From: Torymus aiolomorphi
Lineage: Eukaryota; Arthropoda; Insecta; Hymenoptera; Torymidae
Reading direction: 5' to 3'
DNA: 64,000 nucleotides
Assembly: GCA_036365515.1 (NCBI GenBank)
Contig: CM070874.1
Coordinates: 108,823,235 to 108,887,234, forward strand
The notes under the pieces are model-generated. The model saw only the letters and a list, made by a program, of their open reading frames with translations, had not been told where the DNA came from and made no database searches. Both the position numbers and the translations under genes were made by a program. Each line of letters begins with the position of its first letter. Within the stretch, counting starts at the first letter, position 1. Below are positions 25,101-37,500 of this stretch, piece by piece.

Positions 25101-28100
25101 AGCACTCTGCCCAGGAACCACAGACTCCCGTCGCAACAGGTATCCGCCGCGTACTCGGCCGGCTACTCTTGCGGCGTGTTACCCGGTAACGCGGCTGCTG
25201 CGGCCGCGGCAGCTGCAGCTGCTGGTGCCAAGTGCTACAGGACGATGTACTTCGTGCCCTACAACGGGATGACAGATCCGACGTATCAGAATATACAGAG
25301 GATACTGCCGCCACACTCGTCGCCTCCGTCGAACTACGCGGAACATCTCGAGAGGTATCCCTATCCCAGGAACGGTACACTCGATCGACAGCAGAGCCAG
25401 CAGGCGAGATACTACGTGCGGCCTGCTACGATACCAGTGAGTATTTTCGACGGTCTGGAATTTAAAGTTAATGTAATTTAAAGTTAATGGTTTGTGAAAG
25501 AGGAAAACTATTTTTTAATTTGCTGAAATATTTCATTTGTTGGAGTAAGTCGGGAAATATATACATTGAAGATTTTACTTTTTAAGTATATTATTGGAAT
25601 ATTTCAGTTATTAAAATATTCAATTTCACGCGTCAACAGTTCTTATAAATTAAAATGTAGAAGGACAAAGGAACGATAAGAACGACATTACTTTGAGATT
25701 AATTATATTTCCGAATGATTTTAATTAAAAATTTCTAAAAGGCACACTAAACAGTAGTATATACTATATATGTAATAATTGTCCTTTATAAAATGAATGA
25801 GTAATTTCATATTTTAATTCTTCCGCGCATAACTGCATATTAAACTGAAACTTCATGTGAAGCTCTTAGGTATTTGCATTTTATTGTAATTGTTATACGG
25901 TTCATTATTATGCGACTGGAGATTTGCATTCATTGAAACGACTTTGTTAAACAGACTTAAAAATTCAAATGTTTGAATGCCATTATTATATTACATCTGT
26001 TTCACAACATTTGAATTTTATATTAAAGAAGGTCCTTCCTTAGTTAATATAAATCATAATGAAAACGATAAATTTCAGGAGTAAATGTAATACTTTGTCC
26101 TTGATATTGCACTTTGCCGTGAGATACTATATTAATTAAGCTTCAGCAACGTCCAAATTTAGTTTGCACCGACAGTAATTATTTACTAAGTGGTTCATTG
26201 TTTTGTGCAGTTTCATGCTTTTTGGCCAGGAAAAGTGTTTGCAAACTCTTTTCAAATTAAAGTTTTAAATTAGGACGGGAAACACTTTTCCCTTTCTATA
26301 AAATTACTTTTTAAATTTCCTTCTTCACAGACTATACATGCATACCTAAAGCTGTGACCTCACCTTCGTTAATTACTCCTCGCACGCATACCATTTGCAT
26401 AAATTTCCTCCCAAAACCAGAGAAAACAAAAATAAAATTCAACCTTCTTCGCCCCGCGAAATAAAAAGCCGCGCTCGCAGGCCTGGTTTACTTAACCCAG
26501 CGTCACGTCGTCGACGACAACAACCACTTCTAATTCTATTTTTCGCCGCGGCTGCCTGCCACTCCAGAACACTCAAGCCACGTCCGCGGCGCTTCACCTT
26601 CACCTCCACCAGGCCGAGGAGTTCCAGCTCTCGGCCACCTCGACAGCCGCCCGCTCGCAGACGCTGCCCCATCATTCGTCGGCGGCGCAGCACCAGGTCC
26701 AGCAGCAGCAACAGGTGCAGCAAGTCCAGCAGCCACAGCAGTTGGCGACGTCCTACGTGCAGACGCTGTCCGGAGCTACTTACTCCATCTGCCCGCCGCC
26801 ACCGCCGTCCCAAGCGTCCGCGACCTACACCTATCAGATGCAGATCCAAGGTACGTGTGATGGCGAGACCCGAGGGAGGAAGGGGTCGAATATATAGTTG
26901 TTCATGCGTGTATGGGGAGGGGGGGAGATTTTACAGTTGGCCAGAGCAGGAATGGGAATTTTGGTATTGACGGGTTCCACGGGGGTGGATCGGACGGGGG
27001 AGGATAGATTGGGATACGCTACGGTGGGTGAGCGCGATCGGTCGTAAATGAATTTTGAGAGAAAATTGAATTGGAAGTATGGAATTTCGCGCGAAAATAT
27101 AATAAAAGGGGCTGTGGGGTTCAGATTTTTTCGTGTAGTGTTTTGAAATATATATTATTTTCGTAAAATACGGGTATATGAGAATAAAACATGAGCCTTT
27201 TTATAACTTAAGGATTATTTTATTATTAATAACGTTGAAAAATTATAACTGAAGGTATACATCTTTGATTAATGTATCCTTTCCCCTCCTATCAAACTCT
27301 CAACGAACGATTCATCATCCGACTGTCACTGTCAATTATATTCCGTAACAATCAACACCCGTGCTACAAAGAAACCATTACCGTATCTCACCGGCCCTCG
27401 AAAAATGCGCGTCTCTCTCTCCTCTTATAAACCGGCGTTACCCCTAATTAAAAATCCAATTAATAATCGATTTTCCGGCCGCACGCGCCCGCACTCACGG
27501 CCCATCCCTCATTACACCGCGCGCATACAAACCTCACCACCCCCACCAGCCACACTCGCTTACCCCAGATCCGTCGCTACCACACGCGCGCGGCACGCAG
27601 CTAAACACAGATAAACACCGCCGGTGCTCGCGCAGCGTCATTCGATCAGAAGCCGCACGCGGCGCTAGTCAATTAATCCCATTACGATTTTTTTCTTCTA
27701 TCTCATTACGCGCCCGAGCGTCTTCCTGTTTGTCTCTTGCGCTTGTCCACTCGATGAAAGGTATATAACTGTGCTCGGAGAGGATTAAGCTCGGAAAAGT
27801 AATCTCGCTTAATCTCTGGATAGAATTTTTAATTACACGCGTAATCGCTGATCGTAGCGGTCGTTTGTGAAAGGGTGTGGAGGGTGACGGAGGGTTAAAA
27901 ATAGAACGGTGGGGATTTTCTTTTTTTTTTTTTTTAATGGGGATGAGCGGTGATGAGGATGATGGGCTCTTTTCGGTGGAGTTGGTTAAGGGTGAGAGAG
28001 TTCGCGTCTTGAGACAATGAGTATTAATTTTATTACTTTTTTTTTCATTGGTTAGAAAAATTTAACGAGTCAATTTTTTGTATAACAAGAGCGAAATTTC

Positions 28101-29537
28101 ATGTGTGTAAAAGTCTACTAGATGGGTAACAAAATTTTTTAAATTTAGTAAATAAGAATATTTACATAAATTTTTATAACAAGTTACGAAAAGGACATTT
28201 GAAATCGGAATAACGAGAAGATCAAATAACAATTATTTTATTTATATTGCACTAAAAATAATAAATATGAAATATAAAAATAAAAAGTAGTCTGCATATT
28301 TATAGCTGCTAAAAACTCAACTGCTTCATCATGATTAGGTATTAAAAAGATGCAAAATGTCTTTTGAATTTTTAATTAATAAAATAAGCTTTAAAAGTTT
28401 GCTTTTCAAATTTGAAGTACACGATAACGAAGTACCAGACCCTAAATGATAAAGCTGTTGATTAAAGTGCTGATTAAATCGATACTCTACGACACGATTG
28501 AAGCTCAGACTTCATCACCGGTTTAAATATTTTACTACTTCAGTTTTTCCCTATATCATTATGACACATTGACTCGTTAAATTGCTTAATTTAAAAAATA
28601 AATCCCGGAGAAATTCTTAAACTTGTAAGTTATGTAATACGTTACGAGACTAATATAAATCAGGTACTTCAATAAAAGAAGCTTTAAAATTTAATGCTTG
28701 AGGGAGCTTAAGAGGGTCGTAATGTACCTCGCGCTAGCTGCTCGAACATTATATCGAAATTATAAATGAAATTAATTACAAAAAAAACGTAAGGAATTCT
28801 TGTACAATGTATGGAGCAAGCCAATGATGAGCTTAATAAACCTTACATCGTGTGAAAAGCTTATTTTAAAAGTTTATATTTTTGTGCCAAAAAAGCACGC
28901 AACTACAAGTAATTTTTCACCTTCATAAAACAATTTTACAATATTTCAAATTACACGATAACCATTAAAATGTTCATATTATAAAACACATCGCATAACA
29001 ATAAATTATCCCCACTTTATCGAATCTTTTTATACATACAAACTTCATCAACATTCCTCACTCTATCTTTCAGGTCGCCTCTCCTCCTCGGACATGCAGA
29101 CGCAGACCTCGTGCACGCCCTCTTCCCAAATCAGCAGCGGCCTGCTGAGCAGCGCGAGCCTCCTAGCGAACTCCTCGCTTCCTGGCAGCATCGGATCCGG
29201 CACCTCGTCGCTCCTCTCCTCGCCCACGAAACTCCCGCCACAGCAGTACCAACCGCAGTCTCAGCAACAGCAACAGCCGGGCTCGAATATGGGCAGCTTG
29301 CAGCGAGGTTCCAGCTGCAGCGTCGCCGAGCGCGGCGTGCCCGAGGGCGCAGCTAGTGCGCCGTCGCACGACTACGTCGTCGGCAGCCAAGCGTCGACGG
29401 GTCTGCTGGCGACGACGACTCAGAGCGCAGCGAACATAGCCACATCGTTCGTTGGGGGCGAAAACGCCGGGGGCGGTGGCGGCGGCGGTGGGATGGTCGA
29501 CGCTCAGAACCCCGTCTACTACGCGATGAACGTCTGA
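18588..29537 (+). CDS. Large low-complexity protein, 5 coding exons, 1134 aa predicted
   Basis: I do not recognise the protein. Five exons join without a frame break, with intron phases 1, 1, 0, 1, and every junction has a GT donor and AG acceptor. The protein is hydrophilic, lacks an obvious signal peptide or membrane segment, and is mostly disordered. It has Ser-rich segments near residues 60 and 653, His-rich near 389, Asp-rich near 588, an Ala run near 804, a Gln-rich stretch near 929 and a Gly run near 1108. Less repetitive blocks, more likely to be conserved, include TVTERRIVREISEEE (after residue 95), LTLEERIRQLTC, and the Tyr-rich CYRTMYFVPYNG. The C-terminus (YYAMNV) would fit a class II PDZ ligand, which is speculative. 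The Met start follows an in-frame TGA 24 bases upstream. A scaffold or cytoskeletal role is possible but unproven. Confidence 0.75.
19397..19963. mobile_element. Palindromic element with two outward-facing tRNA-like modules
   Basis: Arms of about 260-270 bp are nearly complementary. Each outer arm contains TATTGCAACAACATTGC-type and CCTTGGGTGCTATTGCC sequence. Toward the centre each arm carries a tRNA-like block. The minus-strand copy has TAGCTCGGTGGG (A-box-like, 19616-19627) and GTTCGAATCC (B box, 19571-19580). The plus-strand copy has TAGCTAGGTGGG (19738-19749) and GTTCGAATCC (19783-19792). Each block is followed in its own direction by a T run of at least 12, a Pol III terminator. No acceptor-stem pairing is present, so these are tRNA-derived and not working tRNA genes. 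It lies in intron 1 of the large gene. Confidence 0.75.
19980..21121. other. Rest of intron 1
   Basis: AT-rich with nothing recognised. The last 100 bases become C+T rich and end TTCTTCCATCTTCCAG at the acceptor of exon 2. Confidence 0.5.
21122..21316 (+). CDS. Large gene, coding exon 2
   Basis: Bounded by CTTCCAG and GTAGAC. Encodes about 65 polar residues rich in Ser, Gln and Gly (for example SSQESEDSSATSAGSGSG). The final G joins AT of exon 3 to give Asp. Confidence 0.75.
21317..23034 (+). other. Intron 2
   Basis: The first 700 bases are GC-rich with short overlapping frames on both strands that I reject as coding. The rest is AT-rich and ends TTTCACCTTTCACAG. Confidence 0.6.
23035..25436 (+). 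CDS. Large gene, coding exon 3 (main exon)
   Basis: A 2.4-kb exon after CACAG and before GTGAGT, open throughout with clear codon-like composition. It encodes residues 86-886, including the TVTERRIVREI block, poly-His, poly-Asp, a Ser run and an Ala run of 12 or so. Failure to splice at its donor would give an alternative end 14 residues later at TAA 25479-25481. Confidence 0.9.
25437..26567 (+). other. Intron 3
   Basis: AT-rich with nothing recognised. The last 230 bases turn C-rich and end GCCACTCCAG. Confidence 0.6.
26568..26850 (+). CDS. Large gene, coding exon 4
   Basis: Preceded by CTGCCACTCCAG and followed by GTACGT. The frame continues in phase 0 from exon 3. Encodes a His/Gln/Ala-rich stretch with a Gln run and PPPPPSQASATYTYQMQ. 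The longer open frame at 26395-26970 in another phase is a shadow. The flanks show the same C-rich left, G-rich right asymmetry as the islands. Confidence 0.8.
26851..29073 (+). other. Intron 4, with an internal skew-switch island
   Basis: About 27300-27960 is a GC-rich island. CAAACCTCACCACCCCCACC lies on the left and GGGTGTGGAGGGTGACGGAG on the right. The remainder is AT-rich. No exon was assigned within the island. Confidence 0.5.
29074..29537 (+). CDS. Large gene, terminal coding exon 5
   Basis: The acceptor CTATCTTTCAG is followed by GT, which completes the Gly codon begun in exon 4. Encodes Ser-, Gln- and Gly-rich sequence ending NPVYYAMNV and TGA. Confidence 0.85.
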
Positions 29538-32500
29538 GAGGAGTTTTACGCATTGCACGGCGAGAGGGAGATTATCAAGTGTGATCTCATGTAGAATGAT
29601 GAGGTTGATGTGGGCTGGGAGGTCGATGGATGGAGCTTCGATGGGTCTGGCTGGATTTTAATGGGAAATTCGGCTGAGACGCGTGAACGTTGGAGTTCTG
29701 TATGTTTATTTGGACAAATAAGTTGAATTTATTTGTTTGAATTTTTAAAGAGGTCGCAGCCCTGAGCTTGAAAACGCGTCTTCTTATGGTTAATTTTAGA
29801 AATGATATTAATGTTGCTTACGACGAATTCGGTGTCCAAGGTTTAGAATTCGGAATGGGCGTATAGGTATAGTGTATAAGATAATAAATATAAAGAAAAA
29901 AAAATGAATAAGAAAAATGATCTCAACTATATGTGTAAAGCGTGAAAGGGCCAATTGTTTTTATTATTTTTTGATATTGTATAATTTTTATTGAGAAGAG
30001 ATGCTCGAAGCTGCATCCGACGACCTTTCGATTAATTGGTATTTGACGGAGCCACCGACACGAGTGTAATCTTGGCGACATTATGCAATAAAAAGATTAA
30101 CTGCGACACTGAAAATTTGTATACACAGAGAGGGCGCGAGGTCACATTTCTGCGGCAAGTTTCTCACCGTGTAATGAAGAGAACCTTTAAAGAGGCTTAG
30201 TAGCGTGATTAGATTTTGGAGAATTCTCTGGAAAGAGGATTTGTTAAGGATTTACTTCCAGCCAAGGGGTTTAAAGTTTTATTTGTTAGTTGAGAATTTG
30301 TATGATTTTCAAAACTTTTTAATTAACGCTCGCGTTTGTGTTCTTAAGATTAATCATTGTTTTTTTTACCTACGTTATATTATCGCTTTGAAAATAATTG
30401 TTTATTTTTAAGAGAAGTTTAGAAAATTCCAATCGTTTGTTTGCGAATCGCGAATAACACTTAATACTAAAGAGGTTTTGTTTAGTACAAATTTTATTGA
30501 AATTAATTGTTGATAAGAAAAATCATACAAGCGTTCAACCCTGGCGATCTTGTCGCTTAGTTTACGTAACAATAAGTTTTACCATTTTCAAAATCAAACA
30601 AGAGATGTAATTGTAAGTGTTTAGTTTAGAAGCATTGAGGGCAAACGAAACATTGATAACGTAATAATCAACCAAACTGGTGACAAAGTGATAATCACGC
30701 TGAAGTATTCATATATTGATAAACCGCTAAACATAATAGAAATATCACTATTAAATAATTACTCAAGTGAAATTTTATACTCACACGGTAGCATCCAAAA
30801 AAAAGATCCATGTTGTACGCGAAGCTTCTGAACGGTCAATTTTTATACCGATAAAAAGTGACTCTTCCCGAGAGAAACGACAAGCAAATCGACTCTCCGA
30901 AAAATAAACCAGCGCCATCAGTTTGTCACGAAATCCAATTTTGTACGCATCCACGTATTCTTTTAATCGTTCGAAGAGAAGAAATAAGATAGCAAAAATC
31001 TCGCAGTATTAAAAACGTAGTATTTTGTAAAAATTAAGGGTAACGAAAAAAAAAAAAGAGATGTACGCGAGGGAAGTAACGATTAAGATACACGCCAAAG
31101 ATACACCGGAGAGTAGTGCGATACAATACGTATTTATAGCATTTCGCGAGGATCGTGAGAATCGTGTAAAAAGGAAAAAAATGCGACAAAACCACTTTCA
31201 TCGTGTAGTTTATTAAACGAGAATCCGTAGTGTCCAGTCGTATGTATAACTTATCGCCAAAAAAACAAACAAGTGAATTATTATTATGATAAAAGAGAAA
31301 TGGATCGTAGAAGATATATAAATGAGAATGGATTTGTATACATGAAAAGACTTGATTTCTATGGCCAAATGCGAGTAGGAGAAAAGGAGAGAGAGACGAC
31401 AGAGAGGGGAAGTTGAGTCATTAGTAGGATTTTCTTTGTTAGAAAGCGCTGTGGCGTTTTTCTTTTCGTTTTTTTTTTTTTATTTTTTATTTTTTTTTTA
31501 AGAAATGAACCGTAGGATATTCTATTTATTGAGTAGAGGATTTATATATGTATACACGTTCGGTTCGAGGCGTATGTTACAATGCGAAGTCTATCGTGCG
31601 TTTTCCGTTGTACTTTTTAGCGAGTATATTATATATTATATGCGTGTATTTGTTATTTAGACAAACAAAGTGAGCTGTTTCCACAGATCATACAGACATG
31701 TTTACTTTGAAGTTTAGATTTTCCGGAATCTCGGTGAAATCGAACGTTGATAGACAAACTTTCATCGTTTTTTTAAATGAAAGCGTATTTATGAAAATCA
31801 TTAAAATCGTTTTTAAGCTAAAATATTCTATTAAAGAAAAGTAAGTAGAGCTTTTATTAAATTTGATTTAAGATAATTCAAGATAGAATGAGAACGAGAA
31901 AATGTGTCTATCGATGGTAAAAATAGATGTGCCGAACAATCGGTATTATTATAAAAGAAATGAACTCAAAAGATTTTTAAGGTTGAGCGATTTTTATCTA
32001 TATTGAAGAATTAGTTGTTTTCAAATGAACGATTACAATATCAAGGTGTCAACCAAAGTTCGCGAGTTAGTATTAACTGTTGTTGTGATATTATTTCGAA
32101 CCGTAGAGCTTAGATTTGTATATTTATTATTCTTCTTCCACTCCTTTATTTTCTATACGCTAAAATAAATTGTATATATAATAATAATAATAATAATGAA
32201 AAAAGAAATAACGAGCAGCTTCACTTACCGACGTATTAAACTTACGTTCGAAGTGCAGTCATTAAGTTTAACGATAACAATATTACATTCGTCGATATTA
32301 TAAGATCATTGTTGTTTAAATTATACCGAGTATAATAGTTAATTTATAATTTATTGAAATTGACGTATATATGCGTAGTTGACTAGATAATTTTTGCTGT
32401 AAATAACGATTAAGAGGCAGCTTTGTAGCAGCTGCGCCACGTACTGTTTTGTGATTTGTTTTTCATTGAGAATGAAACAAATTTAAGAGGAGGCTATACT

Positions 32501-35500
32501 GTAGCAAAAAAAATATATATATATTTTAAATTATTCAACAATTTATATTTTTAAGAGTTAAATTCCTCTTTTTAAAAAGTAATTTATTTTATTATATAAA
32601 AGCACTGTGAAAAGATAAATGGCGAAACGAAATAATTGACATATTTTGTTGCCATATTAAAGTCACATTCCAGTGCCGGTTTAAAAAAAAAATGAAAAAA
32701 ATAAATAAATTTTATTTCATAATTGGTATAATAATACTAATTATGAAAGGAAATGTTATTTTTATAAAAATCAGTGTAGTCTCTTCTGACGGGTAAACAT
32801 ATATAAAAGATAAAAAAAAATACCAACGTAATTCTTCGACGATTCACGTAATTATATGTGTATGAATACAAAAGTCACGTGCGTTAACGAAAGCAAGCGA
32901 AAAAGAGAAATAAATAAAAAAGCGAAACTTGCATTTTTGCGAGCGCAGACGTGTGAAGCATGAGCAAATTGTATCGGAGAAAAGTGACTGTCGTGCAGAA
33001 ATTACCAAAGTCTGTGCGAGAAAAAAAAATGAAAAAGATGACAGATTCAAATACACAAAACAATAAACATACATAATAATACAGGCATACAACAAGTCAA
33101 AAATATTATAGATGTCGAGGGAAAGGAGAGGAAAATAAGAGTCTCTCAAGGACTCTTACAACATTGAAGACTGCAATTAATAATTACAACTCTGGCCTAT
33201 TAAAATAAAGATGAAAATTAGATATTATAGATTATAATATTGAACGAAAAAAAAAATAATAAAATAAAATAAATTGAAGTATTATTCTATATACGTAACA
33301 CATGTATATGGGTAGAGAACAGGAAAAAAAATCAAGAATAACTAATATAAATGCAGAGGCGAGACGAAGGCATTCAGTTATAGTAGTCGATGTCGAGACG
33401 AAGAAGGAAGCTTGCGACTTTTGCTGTGTAAGAAAGAGAGAAGCGCGCGACATTCGATTTATTATTTATATACTCGGTACGCGATCGCGTGACTTTTACG
33501 TGCGAGTAATCCGTATAATATATACGTTCATATGCGTATATAGATCGAGAGATATTGTGCAAGTACTGGCGACTTATTTATTTGCACCTTTGTTACATGT
33601 TTAAGTTACCTTTTTCTTTTTTTTTATTAGTAAAATGACATTCCAAAGATCTCACGAGTACTTTTTATTTCTTTCATTTACCTTTCTTTTGCGCATGCTT
33701 TCTCATTATACATTTTGGTGTTGTTTTCATTGTTCATTTCGACAGCATCGTTGAAAATTTGAAATATACTCAAGGTGTTCAGTATTAGGTGAGGTTTTCA
33801 ATAAAAAATCAAAATTAAGAACCAAATCGTGTTGCATATAGAACAAGAAATCTTTGTAAACTGCCGATTGACGAAGCAAAAGATTACAGAGAGCAAAGAT
33901 TTCTGAGACAATATATGGATGTGACACCAAAAGTTGAGTCAACGATCTTTCGTCGGGCGCAAGGGTCAGCAAAATTATATTGTCATTTATCGCTTTTTAA
34001 AACCTATACACCGTATACATGAGATTTTCGATTCTGTAAACACCTATGATTGACATGAATAATAATAATCCGTTGTAATCGCAATGCACAAACTATTTAT
34101 AACGAAGTATAGGGTGTCGAAACACGAGAAATTTTTAGCTAAGCCATTTTTCAACAGGAAAACGAGTAAACGCTGCTTATTAAGGTTTTAGACGTCGATT
34201 TGAGAAACTTATTGATAAATTATTGAACTTTTGAGAAATTAGATGAAGAGGTAAATTCTGGGTCATCGATACTTACAAACGAAGAAAAAAAAAACAATGC
34301 GGTAGACAGTAAAAATAAAAATAAAAGCATTACACACATACACAGTATTTGGGACCCTTCGTAGATTTTTTGTAAACGCGCGCGTTAAGCGTGGATCGAG
34401 GTGGCTTTTTCGAATTCATAAATAGGATTCCTAAATAGTGCAGCTGAAAGTATTGATAACGACATTTTTCGCGTGTTCTCTATTTCTCTTTAATTTTTAA
34501 ATTACAATATTTCAACACGATAAACAAATACATAGATATGACTTATAGGTACCATTAATTAATTTATATTATAAAGCTATTTTGTTTTTGTCTTGCAATT
34601 ATTTTTGTACGTGATATTCATTAAATTTGGTTTTCTTATAATAAGAGAATTTGGGGAAAACGAGAAAACTGTCGAAGGAATAAAAGATGCCCCCGACAGG
34701 CAGGTAAACCCCCCAAAACTAGGTACAAAAACGAGTATTCTTATTGTACGTGTAACTTTAGCGAATAAGTGTGATATATCGGTATAGTCTATGGTCAAAA
34801 GCTATATACTTCTATGAATTTTCTGAAATCGAAATAATAAAAAAAAATGATAAATAAAAAACATTGTACTCATCCGAGGAGAGGCTCGAGGGACAGCGAG
34901 AGAAAGGAGATAAAAAGTGAAACTCGGCGCCGTACTTTTAGGAGCTTAGTATTTTATATAACAATTATAAAAGTAAAATGATGGTATGGAAAGAAGAAAG
35001 AACGAAGCCAAAGAATCCCCTAACTATATATACAATACTCATCGTTTTTTCCTTCGGTTACGTGCCACTTGTCCACGGCATTTTAGCGTCTAAGAATCCA
35101 ATAAAAATTTTCCGTTGAGAGACATACACACCCACACACACACATACTCGTTCAGAATTTTCAGAAGCAATTTTTGCCGTAGAGCGATTAAGATATTAAG
35201 GTTCACTATTTACACTGTATTTAAGATTCACGCATACATTGTATATCACTAAGACTCGTAAGAAGGTAATGTTTTCCGAAGTTTGCAAGCTATATTACAT
35301 ACAGTATAATTCCAATTATTGTATTGCGCAGATCTTGAGAGGAATTTCACTCTTTTTATTACAAAGTGGGGCAAGCATTTTTTAGAGTGACTTTTTTATA
35401 ATGCTTTGGCGAATTGATACCGCTGTACATGCGTTATAGATGGACTCAATTTTTCATAGGGTATTTTAAGCCGAAAATTCACTGTGTTCTGAGGACTATT

Positions 35501-37500
35501 ATCGGCATTGAATCTCACTCTAAAATATGATTAGTTTTTTTGCGACAAAAAGAGTGAACATCTTGGAAGAAGGATTAAAATTATCGCCACATTTCCAGTG
35601 ACAATATTGTTGATCTTTCGAAATGTACGAATTCAATGTATTTTCTTTGCGTACTTTCGAGTCACACCGGGGACAACTTTATCAATTTTTAAAGTAATAA
35701 GAAAAGATATACACAGCTTGTAAATAACACAATCAGAGAAGTAAGAGGTACGAACACTTAATTAAGCGCCAAGCGGCGTTTTAATAATGTGCAATGCAGC
35801 GAACGAGAAAAAAAAATACCGTCAGGCGAGCTAAGAAAAAGAGAGAGAGGGTGAGAAAGAGGGAGCGCGAGGCAGCAGTGCGTCAAGTGGTCCAGTGAAT
35901 TACGTAATGACAGAGCAAACGATAATAAAATACACTTAGCAGGAAAAGATTTACATTGCTAAAACATAAATGATGAAACTTGACGAATTTTTCGATGTTA
36001 CAATGTAATAGGCACGATCATTACTGCCAAAAAGGATCGAGTAGAGTATTTTTTCCTAAATGCATTTTTGGGGATATAGCGAGGAGCGCGAATTTCGTTT
36101 ATGCGCGATAAACACTTTGATTATAACGGCTGACCGTGTCATGCAGTAAAGCAGTTATACAGTTGTAGCCATAATTCGTTGTTGACGATCTCGAAAGCGA
36201 AAAGTTTCACGTACGATCTACGGATATTATTTTATTAAAGATTGTTAGATGAATATATTTAGAAAATTTTCGGATACGCGAGTTTACTATAATATTAACG
36301 CAGAAAAAAATGGTAAAATTTTAAAAAATGATAGAGAAACCACGTTGATTTTAGGTTGAATATAGGTGATAAAGTAATTTATGCACGAGGAGAGTTGATG
36401 AATAAAGTTGATGTATCTGTCGTTTGCAACGCAGAGTCAATAATCTATTGATGATATTTAAAACTATAACGAGCGGGCAGTAAGTTTTTAAAAGTAAAAT
36501 ATAATATTTATATGGTTTCAAATAAAAACCATAATATAACATTTTTTCTTTATATTAAACATATTATGAGCAATATTCATTGAAAATTTAATGTAAGTAA
36601 AATGAAATTGCATTAAAACTTTACAAAGATGAATAGCATTGAAATTACTGACACAAAAAATTTGTTTTCGTATGATTGTTGATAGAGACTTTAAAGAATC
36701 GTAGATATCATAAAAGAGATTTTACAAAACATTATTTAAATATCACATAAACTGTTAAGAATATTGGCTATAAAAGGATATTGATAATTGGATTGTCGTT
36801 GATAACTGGTACATTAACTTTATGAAGATTGATAGAGGATGGAATGAATTGCAAGGACAGAGAAGAAACTTTCTGATAAATTCCTGTACTTAACTATTTT
36901 AAGGCGAGCAAGATCCGAGCAAACACGATTTTGTGCGGTGAATGCGTTGTCAATGAAAAATGGCGAAAAAAATATGAAAAATATTACACACGTGTGCTCA
37001 TTAAACGCGAGTCAATGGATAAGAAAATAAGCCATTATACACATTACCGTTTTTAACATTATAATAGAACAAACGCATAAATGGATTGCATGAAGTATGT
37101 CATAAGAATATAGTACTCTTAAGACGTGGGCACTTTTTTCGTCGATATCGAAAGCGCGAGAGAGAAAGAGAGCGAGAGAATTATAAGGAACAAGAGTGGA
37201 AGGAGAAACACTTGACGACCTTCGTACGTATGAACCCTTTTTCGAGTGGATATATCTTACGATATTAGAGATGCGCAACAAGGAATACTCCCAATTGTGT
37301 TTTAATCCTGCGTCATGATACACACACACATTACAAACTTGTAAAGGAAGAAACATAATCGTTGGGATTTCGTATGAGCATCAACTGTACTTTTATGCAA
37401 TTGTGAAACGGCCAAAAAATTAACTGATACAGACTGTATATATTATATATATATCCATTTGATTGTTAAATGAAATAGTAAATCATTATGTAAATAAAAG
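29538..37500 (+). other. AT-rich ORF-poor tract, candidate long 3' UTR
   Basis: No coding exon and few recognisable transposons over nearly 8 kb after the stop codon. AATAAA occurs early (29883-29888, 30087-30092) and again at 37493-37498. Pumilio-type octamers are present: TGTATATA at 32171 and 37435, TGTAAATA at 32399, 35719 and 37489. These can occur by chance in AT-rich DNA. A short 3' UTR ending near 30.1 kb with intergenic sequence beyond is equally possible. Confidence 0.35.

Noticed and set aside
26395..26970. 191-codon Arg/Ser-rich frame
   Set aside because: Out-of-frame shadow of exon 4. The other frame continues from exon 3 in phase and has proper splice sites.
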